DNA of 64,000 nucleotides from Littorina saxatilis (Eukaryota > Mollusca > Gastropoda > Littorinimorpha > Littorinidae), in assembly GCF_037325665.1 (NCBI RefSeq), contig NC_090254.1, forward strand, positions 40,613,049-40,677,048, in the 5' to 3' direction. Each line of letters opens with the position of its first letter. Within the stretch, counting starts at the first letter, position 1. A model generated the notes under the pieces. The model was not told where the DNA came from, ran no database searches, and saw nothing but the letters and a program-made list of their open reading frames with translations. Shown here piece after piece: positions 20,484 through 31,886 of this stretch. The position numbers were made by a program, and so were the translations under genes.

Positions 20484-20884
20484 CTGGAAGTAAAAGAAGA
20501 GAGAAAATGAGTGTGAGTATAAATCAATTCGAAAGTATGCTTCTGATCTATACAGTACACTGAACATTTAGACACCCTCTGGAAGTCGTCTGGATGTGTA
20601 TCCATGTTGTAGCAATTAGACTGGTTTTGCGTCTCTCAGTCAATGCAGAAAGATTAATTCCCTGCACAATTCGTAATCTTCTTGTCTCCAGCATACAGGT
20701 GTCTGTTTACCTTACCGGTTGCACATCCACCAAAAGTTTAGATCTGGTAAAAATAGCATTAAACCATGATTCCAGCAAACGCTGCCAATTTCATGAATTG
20801 ATATCAGGGGATAGTTTGCGACTGAATAGAATAGATAACGTGACACACGCATTGTCTTACGTGTCCACAACCCTGACTACTTTT
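20484..20884. other. Intron, nothing recognised
   Basis: No repeat partner and no convincing coding frame; an open stretch on the + strand (from 20594) lacks coding features. Confidence 0.5.
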
Positions 20885-21711
20885 TATATTTAGTCAAGTT
20901 TTGACTAAATATTTTAACATCGAGGGGGAATCGAAACGAGGGTATGGTGTATGTGCGTGTGTCTGTGTGTGTGTGTGTGTGTAGAGCGATTCAGACTAAA
21001 CTACTGGACCGATCTTTATGAAATTTAACATGAGAGTTCCTGGGTATGAAATCCCCGAACGTTTTTTTCATTTTTTTGATAAATGTCTTTGATGACGTCA
21101 TATCCGGCTTTTCGTGAAAGTTGAGGCGGCACAGTCACGCCCTCATTTTTCAACCAAATTGGTTGAAATTTTGGTCAAGTAATCTTCGACGAAGCCCGGG
21201 GTTCGGTATTGCATTTCAGCTTGGTGGCTTAAAAATTAATTAATGACTTTGGTCATTAAAAATCTGAAAATTGTAAAAAAAAATTAAAATTTATAAAACG
21301 ATCCAAATTTACGTTTATCTTATTCTCCATCATTTGCTGATTCCAAAAACATATAAATATGTTATATTCGGATTAAAAACAAGCTCTGAAAATTAAATAT
21401 ATAAAAATTATTATCAAAATTAAATTGTCCAAATCAATTTAAAAACACTTTCATCTTATTCCTTGTCGGTTCCTGATTCAAAAAACATATAGATATGATA
21501 TGTTTGGATTAAAAACACGCTCAGAAAGTTAAAACAAAGAGAGGTACAGAAAAGCGTGCTATCCTTCTTAGCGCAACTACTACCCCGCTCTTCTTGTCAA
21601 TTTCACTGCCTTTGCCATGAGCGGTGGACTGACGATGCTACGAGTATACGGTCTTGCTGAAAAATGGCAGCTACTTGACTAAATATTGTATTTTCGCCTT
21701 ACGCGACTTGT
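20885..21711 (+). mobile_element. TG-bearing short repeat family, copy B
   Basis: Same plan as copy A, with TGACGTCA at 21093-21100 and the end CGCCTTACGCGACTTGT. It has its own TG tract near 20957-20982. Confidence 0.85.
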
Positions 21712-22533
21712 TACTCTTACTCTTAGCTCAGCTCAGACCGTTCTGTAACTCTGTAGATCTAGCCTGTGGCGCATCTGTACTCCAGCGAATATCAGCTGGA
21801 CCCAGACACACTGTTCTGCACCAATTCGTATTCGCTGCGCAGCAAAACAATGTTTACGTATGCATGAAAATGAAAGCATGTACTCTGACCTTCAACGCAT
21901 TCCTTCTTGTGAGATAATCCGCTGTTCGTATGTCGCCTCGGAGTTTCGATGGCTCGTCGTAATACTGCCCTCTCTGGACTTTTATGAAGGGAAGACACTG
22001 CCAGGGGTCAAAACATTTGTTTCAGGGATGAAACGCCAACTTTTGTGCTGCAGAAAAATGGCGAAATCTGTGTCCAGAAAGTGCCCGACACTTTGAAATC
22101 TGCACGCTTGTGCTGCACACATCTCTTCCATTTCCACAAGAGACTCAGAGTTTTATGAGGGAAAGTGTGCTATGAAATGCCTGGGGACATTGACGAGTTG
22201 TTGCAGTTTGCGGCTGCTCTCCACCGAGGCATTCTTTTCGGGCATACGGTGGTGACTTTTCTGCGTGAAAATCAAGCTGGTACTAGTGGTAGAATCAACA
22301 CAATAACTTGTGACGTCACAGTGCACCGACGTCACAGTGCACCGAAAACCACGTGACCACTACTTGACCCCAGGCGACTTGTCTTGGTTAGCCCCGCAAC
22401 ACTAAATCTTCAACTACAACAACAACAATTTTTTTTCAATTTTTTAAATATTTTTCCAGAGATGTTTGTAACATTTGGCATTCGATTTTCAAGTTTTTGG
22501 AGATACTTAAAAACCTTGGACTTTTTCTTTAAG
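21712..22533. other. Intron, no gene supported
   Basis: A short tandem duplication (GACGTCACAGTGCACC, twice, at 22311-22342) is the only clear structure. An open + strand frame from 22165 has no supporting splice sites. Confidence 0.45.
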
Positions 22534-22678
22534 TTATTGAGAAATCCCAGTGCACTAAGGGATTTATAGAGCAAATCGAGAAAATTCATTATTGAACGAA
22601 GCGCATAGCGCTGAGTTCAATAATTATTTTCGAGATTTGCTCTATAAATCCCTTAGTGCACTGGGATTGTTTCAATAA
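22534..22678. mobile_element. 145-bp palindromic MITE
   Basis: Left arm TTATTGAGAAATCCCAGTG continuing to AGAAAAT is the inverse of the right arm, ATTTTCGAGATTTGC to TTTCAATAA. The arms are about 55 bases and nearly perfect, around a loop that itself holds the small palindrome AGCGCATAGCGCT. A half copy lies at 17378-17437. Confidence 0.85.
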
Positions 22679-23778
22679 CGATATTGTCAGTACCGCCAGA
22701 GAAAAAAGAAGATTCAAAACGCACATTTTGCAAAGCGCATTTGGACAGGCGTAACTGTGTGGTCAGGTTTGTGTCACTGGATCTACTTTTGTGTGGGCTG
22801 TCTCAAGTGTGTCGTGCTTTCGTCACACGCAAACTCTTGTTTTAATTTCTGTTGGTAAATTCCAGTGTAGCGTTAAGCTAAAAAGTGATGATCTTTCATA
22901 GAGACCTCATTTAAACTCGGAGAAAGGACTGTGCTCTTGGTTTCGAAACCTTGAACCTTCATCGAGCTTCGACAGATTGACTGTGCAGAGTTTTGCCCCT
23001 TGCCACGGTCGACGGAAAGCACATTTCCAAAATAAATGTGGCATGTTTCTCGTGTGGTATCTTCACTCATCTGGGAGTCTGGTACTACATATGAACGGTA
23101 AGAATGCTCTGAACCCTACACGTATTATATCCCCATCGTTTTTTCGTTCACATTTGCCCAACATGTTAATTTGCTGAGCGGGGTTTATGTCGTCTGCTAG
23201 GGCAATCAAACCACTGCATGCAGTCTGCACTGAGTCTGCACTTACGAGGCAGGCTGGTAACGATAAGTCTTATATATGGTAAGAACGTTCTGAACCCTAC
23301 ACGTTTTCGATTACGATTGTTCTTGCCTTGAAATAATAATTCGAAAACCATTAGCGTGTCAGTGCTACGTATGACAGAGTCGATCGAGTCAGTCTTCCAA
23401 ACTGGTCTAGCTGGTACGTTATCGGAATAACACTTGTGTTTTCTGCTAGCGGGTGGGAATTTTATACTAACTCATCATTTGGTAATGTGGATGATAAGCT
23501 ACATGCCACTAACACGGCATATGAGAAGAATCTATGCAAGTCGGCGAAAATTAGATGAAACACAGCGGCTTCTATTTTTAGATCACTGGCAGCCGCACTG
23601 TGGCACAGGCACATGCAATCTGTCAGAAAAAAACCCCACTTCTGCTTTAATTGAGAAGCAGGTAATTTATGGTCATTTGGTATTGTGGAGAATATAAGCT
23701 ACATGTCAATAATTAATTCTGAGGATGAGAGCACAGTCTTGCTTAGGCAAAGGGCGTAAGAATACGCTCTGTGGAAAA
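22679..23778. other. Intron, short local duplications only
   Basis: GGTAAGAATGCTCTGAACCC near 23098 recurs near 23278, and a TTTGGTA-TGTGGA--ATAAGCTACATG phrase recurs at about 23478 and 23674. No gene was seen. Confidence 0.45.
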
Positions 23779-23805
23779 GTTAGCGCACTCCAAGAGTGCG
23801 CTAAC
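23779..23805. repeat. Perfect 12-bp hairpin
   Basis: GTTAGCGCACTC, loop CAA, then GAGTGCGCTAAC. A further TTAGCGCA follows at about 23810. No U-tract follows and this is eukaryotic DNA, so a terminator is not proposed. Confidence 0.8.
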
Positions 23806-23933
23806 AGTTTTAGCGCATCGCCATTAGCCAATCAACTGGTTCACATCAGTCATGTGACACCAGTACTTACTGACAATTATTATTATTATCATTAGTAACT
23901 GGCCTGTAATGTCCCGTGGCAAAGTTTGATTCA

Positions 23934-24128
23934 ATATAAGTTAGTTGGTTGGTTAGTTAGTTAGTTGGTTGGTTGGTCGGTTGGTTGGTTGGGTGGTTGT
24001 TTGGTTAGTTAGTAAGTAAGTTAGTTAGTTAGTTAGTTAGTTAGTCAGTTAGTCAGTTGGGTGGTTTGTCAGTTGGTAAGTCGTTCGTTTGTTAGTTATT
24101 TAATTAGTCAATTTACTTAGTTAGTTAA
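23934..24128. repeat. (GGTT/AGTT)n microsatellite
   Basis: Degenerate tetranucleotide repeats of TTGG and TTAG on the + strand. Confidence 0.9.
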
Positions 24129-24442
24129 ACCGGCACGGTTGGCCTAGTGGTAAGGCGTCCGCCCCGTGATCGGGAGGTCGTGGGTTCGAACCCCGGCCGG
24201 GTCATACCTAAGACTTTAAAATTGGCAATCTAGTGGCTGCTCCGCCTGGCGTCTGGCATTATGGGGTTAGTGCTAGGACTGGTTGGTCTGGTGTCAGAAT
24301 AATGTGACTGGGTGAGACATGAAGCCTGTGCTGCGACTTCTGTCTTGTGTGTGGCGCACGTTATATGTCAAAGCAGCACCGCCCTGATATGGCCCTTCGT
24401 GGTCGGCTGGGCGTTAAGCAAACAAACAAACAAACAAACAAA
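24129..24442 (+). mobile_element. tRNA-derived SINE, copy 1
   Basis: The tRNA-like head has an A box (TGGCCTAGTGGTAAGG) and a B box (GGTTCGAACCC). A body of about 230 bases follows, then the tail GGGCGTTAAGCAAACAAACAAAC. It is nearly identical to 59452-59754. TTAGTTAGTTA on both sides may be a target duplication, but lies in simple sequence. Confidence 0.9.
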
Positions 24443-24897
24443 CTTAGTTAGTTAGGACTTAGTAAGTGAGTGAGTGGGTGAGTAAGTGAGTAAGTGAGTG
24501 AATGAGTGAGTGAGTGAGTAAGTAAGTGAGTGAGTGAGTGAGTGAGTGAGTGAGTGAGTGAGTGAGTGAGTGAGTGAGTGAGTGAGTGAGTGAGTGAGTG
24601 AGTAAGATAGTGAGTGAGTAAGTGAGTGAGTGAGTGAGTGAGTGAGTGAGTGAGTGAGTGAGCGAGTAAGTGTGTGAGTGGGTGAGTGAGTGAGTGAGTG
24701 AGTGAGTGAGTGAGTGAGTGAGAAAGTGAATGAGTGAGTGAGTGAGTGAGTACGTGAGTGAGAGAGTGAATGAGTGAGTGAGTAAGTGAGTGAGTGAGTG
24801 AGTAAGTGAGTAAGTGAGTGAGTGAGTGAGTAAGTGAGTAAGTGAGTGAATGAGTGAGTGAGTGAGTAAGTAAGTGAGTGAGTGAGTGAGTGAGTGA
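24443..24897. repeat. (TGAG)n microsatellite
   Basis: About 450 bases of GAGT units with scattered TAAG, TGAA and GGGT variants. It stops 45 bases from lectin exon 2. Confidence 0.95.
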
Positions 24898-24942
24898 CTT
24901 AACCAACCAGTTCACCGAATAAGAAGAAGTTGATAAACTCAC

Positions 24943-25170
24943 CGCAACACCATTTCCTACTGGTGATGGTGACGGAACAGATGTCATAGGATGCTTCCAG
25001 GTCCACCTGCCACCAGCTTCTCACGCCAGAAGCCCACCAGGTGTGAATACACTGTCCATGATTGTGGGTGTTGCCGAAACTACCGTCGTTGGCCGCCAAA
25101 AAATTGCCACTATATTGATAATCTGAACTCTGCCTGGCTGGCTTGTGGATGGCCACGTTGGTTGGTACCA
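24943..25170 (-). CDS. Lectin gene exon 2: N-terminal half of the F-type lectin (FTP) domain
   Basis: Acceptor CTTCCTGCAG lies before 25170 and donor GTGAG after 24943. The exon takes two bases to finish the codon begun in exon 1 (Val) and leaves one base (G) for exon 3. The peptide begins PTNVAIHKPARQSSDYQYSG and continues AANDGSFGNTHNHG and CIHTWWASG. It ends WWQVDLEASYDICSVTITSR and KWCC. This is the F5/8-C-like start of a fucolectin: the NVA--KPA-QSS opening, a WW-VDL strand, and the adjacent Cys pair typical of the family. The sugar-contact motif R-x-D-C-C-x-x-R is altered here (R-K-W-C-C and a later R), so fucose binding is uncertain. Confidence 0.88.
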
Positions 25171-25765
25171 CTGCAGGAAGAGAAACAACAGAGTGGCTTT
25201 GAACAAGCTTGGCTGTATGGCCTGGCTGTGAAAACAGGGCTTGTATCCAGCGAGATTAAACAAGTTTTAACCTAAATGCATTATAGAGACCACCCATGTG
25301 ATAAATAAACCATCTCTTCAGACGTGTGTATATCATGTAAATGAGATCGGATCACGTACACTACAGTCTGTCAGCGACCTAATTTTCCACTGCTCATGAT
25401 GATAAAGTCACCGATACAAAAATGCATTCTCGAAACAGTTTTGCATTTCGTCGCTGTAATGCACAAACCTTGTACACGTATCTCAGTTTTGAAGTTTTGG
25501 GTCTGAAACAAAAGTTTGCTCCCTTAATCTGTTTGCCCTTGTGGAGAGAACAACTGATATATTCAACAGCTTTCTAAAGTAAGGAAAAGTTCTCGAGAAG
25601 AAAAATCGTATATGCATGTGTTTCTAGCGAGCGCAAAAAACAAACCCACTTAAGTTAAACTTACGAGGTTTGTATGCCACACTTGGACGGAAATTATGTC
25701 ATAACATGGAAGATACAATGTTGCTGCTGTTCTATTCTCAGCTTGCTAATATGTTTTTTGCTCAG
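25171..25765. other. Intron with dispersed repeat copy 2 (25284-25430)
   Basis: 25284-25430 matches 1731-1860 (GAGACCACCCA, GTATATCATG, ACTGCTCAT). A - strand stretch near 25660-25740 is open and followed by GTAAG, but shows no domain and was not called. Confidence 0.45.
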
Positions 25766-25970
25766 GGGCACCGATGGGGTGGAAGTTCCAGCGACCAAGC
25801 TCAGGATTGACGATCTACCTCTGTCTGTGTCCAGCGTAGATGTAGAGACCGCTCTTCTGAGAGTTGGTTGTGTTATGCGATCAAAGATCATTCAAGATAA
25901 AATAAGAGACAAAGATAAAAAAACTGACGCGCTTTCTGACAGGGAGGTAGTCAGTCGGCGAAGGACCGTT
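25766..25970 (+). pseudogene. LINE ORF1 fragment (RNA-binding N-terminal part)
   Basis: The + strand frame reads GVEVPATKLRIDDLPLSVSS, then DVETALLRVGCVMRSK and IIQDKIRDKDKK. This is the RRM-like N-terminal part of ORF1 in Tx1/L1-like and related LINEs that also carry CCHC knuckles. The same family's knuckle part appears at 30612. The similarity ends near 25,930, so this is either a separate fragment or the displaced front of the LINE at 30.6 kb. Confidence 0.55.
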
Positions 25971-26267
25971 TTGGTTACTTTTTGGCGTCACGTTAGCAAA
26001 CACTTTTTTCTGATAGATTTTAACACCACAACACTAAATCGAAAGTTTTGGGGCAATATTCCAAACCACCGGTGAGAAAAACGTTGGTTTGTGTGTATGT
26101 TTTCCTTCTTTGGCGTTACTATTCTTGTTTTGAGGGTTGGGTTCATAAAACGGACATAAAACTTAAACCGCTTGACAGAAATTATATAACTGTAAATCAT
26201 TCGAAAGGCAAGGCATTCATGTACACGTTTGTGCCACTTAAAATGACGTCATTATCTGTTTGTTTTT

Positions 26268-26995
26268 GTGAAATTGACAAGAAGAGCGGGGTAGTAGTTG
26301 CGCTGAGAAGGATAGCACGCTTTTCTGTACCTCTCTTCGTTTTAACTTTCTGAGCGTGTTTTTAATCCAAACATATCATATCTATATGTTTTTGGAATCA
26401 GGAACCGATAAGGAATAAGATGAAAGTGTTTTTAAATTGATTTCGAAAATTTAATTTTGATAATAATGTTTAAATGTTTAATTTTTAGAGCTTGTTTATA
26501 ATCCAAATATAACATATTTATATGTTTTTGGAATCAGAAAATGATGGACAATACAATGAACGTAAATTTGGATCGTTTTATAATAAAAAAATTTGTTTTT
26601 ATAATTTTCAGATTGTTAATGACCAAAGTCATTAATTAATTTTTAAGCCACCAAACTGAAATGCAATACCGAAGTCCGGGCTTTGTCGAAAATTACTTGA
26701 CCAAAATTTCAACCAATTTGGTTGAAAAATGAGAGCGTGACAGTGCCGCCTCAACTTTCACGAAAAGCCGGATATGACGTCATCACATACATTTATCAAA
26801 AAACTGAAAAAAAACATCTGGGGATATCATACCGAGGAACTCTCATGTCAAATTTCATAAAGATCGGTCCAGTAGTTTAGTCTAAATCGCTCTACACACA
26901 CACACACACAGACTCACACACGCACATACACCACGACCCTCGTCTCGATTTCCCCCTCTACATTAAAACATTTAGTCAAAACTTGACTAAATGTA
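26268..26995 (-). mobile_element. TG-bearing short repeat family, copy C (truncated)
   Basis: Reverse orientation. The left end starts within the element at GTGAAATTGACAAG. TGACGTCA is at 26775-26782. It runs directly into copy D. Confidence 0.85.
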
Positions 26996-27859
26996 ACAAG
27001 TCGCGCAAGGCGAAAATACAACATTTAGTCAAGTAGCTGTCGAACTCACAGAATGAAACTGAACGCAATGCAACGCAGCAAGACCGTATATTCGTAGCAT
27101 CGTCAGTCCACCGCGCACGGCAAAGGCAGTGAAATTGACAAGAAGAGCGGGGTAGTACTTGCGCTGAGAAGGATAGCACGCTTTTCTGTACCACTCTTCG
27201 TTTTAACTTTCTGAGCGTGTTTTTAATCCAAACATATCATATCTATATGTTTTTGGAATCAGGAACCGACAAGGAATAAGATGAAAGTGTTTTTAAATTG
27301 ATTTGGACAATTTAATTTTGATAATAATTTTTATATTTTTAATTTTCAGAGCTTGTTTTTAATCCAAATATAACATATGTATATGTTTTTGGAATCAGAA
27401 AATGATGGGAAATAAGATGAACGTAAATTTGGATCGTTTTATAAAAAAAATGGTTTTTTTTACAATTTTCAGATTTTTAATGACCAAAGTCATTAATTAA
27501 TTTTTAAGCCACCAAGCTGAAATGCAATACCGAAGTCCGGGCTTCGTCGAAGATTACTTGACCAAAATTTCAACCAATTTGGTTGAAAAATGAGAGCGTG
27601 ACAGTGCCGCCTCAACTTTCACGAAAAGCCGGATATGACGTCATAAAAGACATTTATCGAAAAAATGAAAAAAACATCTGGGGATTTCATACCCAGGAAC
27701 TCTCATGTCAAATTTCATAAAGATCGGTCCAGTAGTTTAGTCTGAATCGCTCTACACACACACACAGACACACAGACACACAGACATACATACACCACGA
27801 CCCTCGTCTCGATTCCCCCCTCTACGTTAAAACATTTAGTCAAAACTTGACTAAATGTA
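26996..27859 (-). mobile_element. TG-bearing short repeat family, copy D (full length)
   Basis: Reverse orientation, from ACAAGTCGCGCAAGGCG to the end hairpin ACTTGACTAAATG. TGACGTCA is at 27636-27643. It abuts copy C head to tail. Confidence 0.87.
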
Positions 27860-27879
27860 AAAAGGAGGAATAATTGCAA

Positions 27880-27920
<41 letters not shown>

Positions 27921-27950
27921 CACACGCACGCACGCATACACACACACACA

Positions 27951-28030
<80 letters not shown>
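27880..28030. repeat. (CA)n microsatellite with CGCA variants
   Basis: Mostly CA with CGCACGCA interruptions near 27,910-27,970. Confidence 0.95.
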
Positions 28031-28034
<4 letters not shown>

Positions 28035-28260
28035 TACCGACAAAATGACAGACATACACACAGTGAGACAAACCGACACAGAAACCCCCACACATGCACG
28101 CACGCACTTATGTACGCAAACAAAGACGTAGAGATGCTTATAGAGAAACACTTACACAACCAAAAAAACACGCACACAAACACACAGACAGACAAACTTC
28201 ATTCTTGGTAGAGAAATGCATTTCTTTCTGTATTGCTTTCTCTTTAAGTGCACCTACCTC

Positions 28261-28500
<240 letters not shown>

Positions 28501-30604
28501 CACTATTGTATGTGCAAGTAATTTTGTTAAACCACACGTTACGTTCACCACTGAACGTGAAACCATGTAAAACGTTACTATCTCAGATAACGGCACTGAC
28601 GCTACCGGAAATAGAATTTATCAGTGAAATTCTACCATCAATTTAGTAATCGATGCGATGTAAATTATCCTAAAACTGTGGTATGATCACGACATCGTTT
28701 AGCATTTAGGATCAAATGGTGCCAATGTGTACACAATGCACTAATCACAGACAACAGTTATACACTTTACGTACATGTAACTCTCCAACTGACATTGTCT
28801 GCCACTTGAAACAAATGACTTTCGAAGGAAAATTAACTCCAATATATAAATATTATGTATGATTTTTAATAATTACTTGCACTTTTTGAAAATAAAGCTT
28901 TTTCTACGATAAGGTGTTTACCCCCTAAATGTATAAGTCATCCGGTAGAAAAACCGGAAGTATCGTGTACTAAGCATATGTATATGTTTAAAAAGTTAAT
29001 TGTGTTAATGTAGAACATCTTGCCTATGTATATGTTTAGGTTTTGAATACTTTAGGGAAAAACCATAGCCATTATTCATTCATCTTCAACTAACACCCCT
29101 AATCTCAGGGCACATTTTGTTAGTGGGGGTAGGGTTTCAATCAGTCAAAAATCACTTTCATTCAATATTTTCTGCCATTTCAAATACATACACGTAATTG
29201 CACAATTTCTTGAATTTTAAGATGCTTTAACTGACTATACCAAGAAAACCTGCACTTTTTGTAGAATTAGTTTTTTGTCCATGATTTATGTTTAAAAATG
29301 TCAATTTTTACGACAAAAAATGCTAACGGTTGCCTCACCAGAGGACACGTACCAACGACGTGAATCGTGTCTGCCAATTAAAATGCATATATTTTGAAAT
29401 AAGGGGAATCATAACATATTTCACTGTAAAGTGTCTCACTCTAATACCTTCTGGGTTCATTGTGTATTTGGTTAAGTGAATTGCAGATACGTTTTTTTTG
29501 AAAATGAGAGCTATACATATATTTTATTAAAACTGAAACTGGTGGAGTGAAAAACAGACCTGTTTTGAAGAAGTCGTACTAAAATCATTTATGGGCTTGA
29601 ACTTCACAGTTTGCGTGTTATCTTTTAAAGAAAACCCGTTTTCATCACTAACAATGACCTAATTTACACATACATATCGGTCGGTCATAGTCGCGTTTTT
29701 TTTAGAGAGGTAGTGTACAAAATGTCGTTTTGTACGTTTAAATTACATGTCCATTATTTTAGTCATATATCAATCAATAAATAAATGCGCATACTTTTAT
29801 TAAACGTTACTTTCACTTTAAGATCGCTTCTAACATTTAGTATAATTTCTGACAAATGCACGCTATGTAATAAATTGATAATATTATGGACGCCATGTGG
29901 TAAAACCGGAAGTTGAATTATTTTGCGATAGCAAAATCCTTTTACAATGATCACTTTCCTTTTATATTAAGCTGATCTTTAACGTTATGGGTAAAAATCT
30001 AACAGATTGAACCAAATTATCCTTTTTCAAGCCTGTGTATGTGTAAACTCTTTTTTGCTTCGACCCGGTTCGGTTTTTGGAGTTGATTCAAAATCATCCA
30101 TTATGTATCTTATGTGACTGTTGTTTTCCTCGGTAAATTAACAATTGTTGATGTAAAATAATTCTAGCTGTGAGAATAAACAATTTTCAAGATGTTTTTG
30201 ATTGCGGTTTCATATTTCTGGAGCCGCTACATATCGATTGAGAAAATGGCATTTCCTGTTTTGTCGTCCGCATGTTATACAGATGTTGTTAAAAATAAAA
30301 CTGTGTATACGAATTAGGCATTTTACTTGCTGTCTGATGGCAAAAATCTTTAGCTTTCGTTTAAGGTATAATTTGCTTATATCCGTATGCAGTCAAGCGG
30401 TACATGACGGTTTTTTGTAACCTACCCCCTGCGTCATGGCTGCATTTTTGCAGAATATGGGTCATGTTACAAAAACGCTTCTCATTCTTAGGTGGTTGGG
30501 TTTAGCCATTTGTCGTTTACCGAACTGTGGCTGCAAATAAAACGAACTTTCCAAAAAACATAATATCTAATGTGACCACCAAAAGTAACCTTTCCACTAT
30601 AGCC
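28501..30604. other. AT-rich intron sequence, nothing recognised
   Basis: Two kilobases with no coding frame above chance. AACCGGAAGT-like phrases recur (about 28,960 and 29,905) but too few to call a repeat. It may contain 5' sequence of the LINE that follows. Confidence 0.45.
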
Positions 30605-30611
30605 AGCCAGG

Positions 30612-30918
30612 TGACTAAGGCGTTTTGTGTTCATAAATGTGCCAGCAAAGCCTCTAGAAAAACAGCTGAAAGTTGGAAGTTTCCAAGCAAGGCTCTTCCA
30701 CAAAGAGCAACCCAAAACAGAAAGGGGGATTCCCCAGTGCTGCCGCTGCCTCCAGCCAGGCCACCGAGTTTGGACATGTGTCAACCCTATCACGTGCAGG
30801 GCGTGTAAGGGCAGCGGCCACAAGCAGGGCGATCCAGTGTGTGACCGCCCACATCCCACGTCAGTGTGGGATCCCATCAGCGCGCCCACCGAACCAACCA
30901 ACGAGGGTGGACAGAGCG
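30612..30918 (+). pseudogene. LINE ORF1, left piece with CCHC knuckles
   Basis: The frame reads LRRFVFINVPAKPLEKQLKV and QARLFHKEQPK, then CCRCLQPGHRVWTC and CRACKGSGHKQGDPVC. These are two CCHC-type zinc knuckles of a LINE nucleic-acid-binding ORF1. No start codon is visible; a stop lies just upstream in frame. The LINE sequence ends at 30918, where the foldback element begins. Confidence 0.8.
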
Positions 30919-31559
30919 CACGGGGGATAACCTGTCAAAGGCCAAACAGAAGCCGAAGGCCGCTCATGGCACGTGTGAAGGCAAGTTTTGTCTGTTTTCT
31001 AGGTATTGTTTGATTTATGTGGGGATTTAAGGTAAGCTACTGATTCAGCGATGACTAAATTTGTTTCTCGATGCATAAAAAGTCAGGGAGCGATTGATAT
31101 TTGCCCGTAAATAGCCTTCAAAGCTGAAAATGTCCGCGATCGAGCACCGGAAATGGCTGTTCGATGGGTTTTGCAAGTAGAAATGTGCTTTATTTCACCA
31201 AATCAGCTCGTATTTGGTGTGGGTACGGGATTCTAGAGGACGAAGGAGTCATAAGAGGTGCAAAGAAGTGCTATTTGGGAGTAGAATAAATCTTCCGAGA
31301 CAGTAGACAAGAGAAGGTCATATTTGAGAGATGCGCGTAGGCCGATTGTCTTTCCGACAAGCGAATGATACAGCAGATTAACCATTCGTTTTGACCAGAA
31401 ACCTAGTCTCTAGTTTTTACGAATGAGTTTTTTTAATTAAAACAATCACGAGAACTCTCTCGTTTAGCCTAATGGCTGTTCGATGGGTTTCGCAAGTAGA
31501 AATGTGCTTTATTTCACCGCGAACTGGATAGCAAACGCGGCACGACTGTTGCACCACAC

Positions 31560-31700
31560 TTTGAAGTAATCCCACACTTTGAAGTAAATTACTTCAAAGT
31601 GTGGGGATGTGCCCCACACTTTGAAGTAAACTCAGTTTTTACTTCAAAGTGTGGGGGGATCTTCCCACACTTTGAAGTAACTTACTTCAAAGCGTGGGAC
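31560..31700. repeat. Cluster of alternating inverted CCCACACTTTGAAGTAA motifs
   Basis: CCCACACTTTGAAGTAA and its inverse TTACTTCAAAGTGTGGG alternate about seven times in 130 bases of the left foldback arm. A shorter set lies in the right arm (32958-33030). Confidence 0.9.
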
Positions 31701-31886
31701 TTTTGCATCGCCTGTTTGAGCCTGATGATTTTGTCAAAAAAAATGGCAGTCTTTTGGATGAGTGAACAGAAAAAGTGAGCGAGCCAAGAAACATAGTGAT
31801 GTTTGTTATCAGGCTTTTAAGCAATGTCCCATTGTTGAGTGTGACGAAAACTCGTGGTGACGATTTTAAAACATGTTGGGTCACGC

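Noticed and set aside
22165-22356. 63-codon open frame starting MCYEMPGD
   Set aside because: Protein-like at first sight, but no splice sites, no partner exon and no recognised domain.
24129-24200. tRNA gene
   Set aside because: A and B boxes are present, but the sequence continues into a SINE body and tail, and a near-identical copy lies at 59452.
24448-24987. 179-codon frame of Ser-Leu-Thr-His repeats
   Set aside because: It is the translation of the (TGAG)n microsatellite.
25660-25891. A - strand exon ending in GTAAG, and an overlapping - strand frame
   Set aside because: The open stretch is short and domain-free, and the overlapping frame is antisense to a LINE ORF1 fragment.
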